From IMG/VR virus record IMGVR_UViG_3300017971_007926, positions 1 to 23,267 of that record: DNA of 23,267 nucleotides. The stretch is one strand, 5' to 3'. The notes beneath the pieces were generated by a model. It made no database searches, was not told where the DNA came from, and saw only the letters and a list, made by a program, of their open reading frames with translations. The position numbers and the translations under genes are program-made. Source of the DNA: a virus. Below are positions 23,113 to 23,267 of the stretch, one piece after another. The stretch's first letter is position 1; the number at the start of each line of letters is the position of its first letter.

Positions 23113-23267
23113 TTTCCTCCTCTTTCGGCTTGACCTGATTCGGCCACAGGCTGACCAGCTGTGGGGTTTGGCATTCCGGATCCGGGCAGCGCACTTTTAC
23201 CGGCGACTCCTCGGCCGGGATCCTGACCGAGATCGTCCGGAGGCAGCGCTTGCAGAGGACGTAGATG
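23096..23267 (-). CDS. Zinc-ribbon protein, 5' end outside the window
   Basis: The last 56 codons of a gene that enters from the window's right edge and stops at 23096, overlapping the next start by 17 bases. 'LCKRCLRTISV' and 'VRCPDPECQTPQL' give two Cys pairs spaced like a zinc ribbon (CxxC and CxxxxC). The N-terminus is missing, so domain content upstream is unknown. Only this frame has the Cys pattern; a second open frame across the same bases lacks any motif. Confidence 0.6.
   Translation of the reverse strand, partial: IYVLCKRCLRTISVRIPAEESPVKVRCPDPECQTPQLVSLWPNQVKPKEEENDLPI

Overview
The window is one continuous block of a tailed double-stranded DNA phage or prophage, read entirely on the minus strand, so the biological order runs from base 23267 down to base 1. 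Large terminase, HK97-type portal, prohead protease, major capsid protein, tail tube protein, a frameshifted tail-chaperone pair and a tape measure protein together indicate a long, non-contractile tail (siphovirus morphology). No tail sheath, integrase, repressor, tRNA or CRISPR array is visible. At least three short predicted lipoproteins point to a diderm (Gram-negative) host. I cannot name the host. Ribosome binding sites are AGGAGG-like, genes are packed with ATGA, TAATG or GTGA overlaps, and GATC is strikingly over-abundant in most of the window.

Layout in direction of transcription. (1) 23267-21528: very small accessory genes, including two CxxC zinc-ribbon proteins (one cut by the window edge), a helix-turn-helix protein, a two-helix membrane protein, a CCGHG protein and several unknowns. 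(2) 21535-19436: a 435-residue protein with the look of a TIM-barrel glycoside hydrolase, two tiny lipoprotein-like genes that share a C-terminal motif, an acidic small protein and a holin-like membrane protein. (3) 19383-17785: a coiled-coil protein, a RusA-like resolvase, then an AT-richer and GATC-poorer pair: a GIY-YIG nuclease-like protein and a 102-residue protein that resembles its N-terminal half. (4) 17784-17683: the longest gap in the window (about 100 bp), holding two 12-bp direct repeats and a 15-bp palindrome. (5) 17682-16578: an M15 peptidase endolysin, a small protein overlapped out of frame by a lipoprotein gene, and a membrane/coiled-coil protein. (6) 16581-9604: small and large terminase, a portal fused to a Mu gpF-like domain, protease, capsid and head accessory proteins. 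(7) 9607-1: head-tail connector, gp10-like and terminator proteins, tail tube, chaperones G/GT, tape measure and two large distal tail proteins, the last with carbohydrate-binding-like domains.

The genes form one packaging-assembly-lysis programme. Lysis functions appear to be split between two places: the hydrolase, lipoprotein and holin-like group upstream, and the M15 peptidase with its lipoprotein just before the terminase. The points I would examine first are the -1 frameshift at 6327-6333, the repeat-bearing gap at 17683-17784, the unplaced TIM-barrel-like protein, the paired lipoproteins at 19893-20214, and the foreign-looking GIY-YIG pair. No gene-free stretch longer than 300 bases exists, and no convincing rho-independent terminator was seen.
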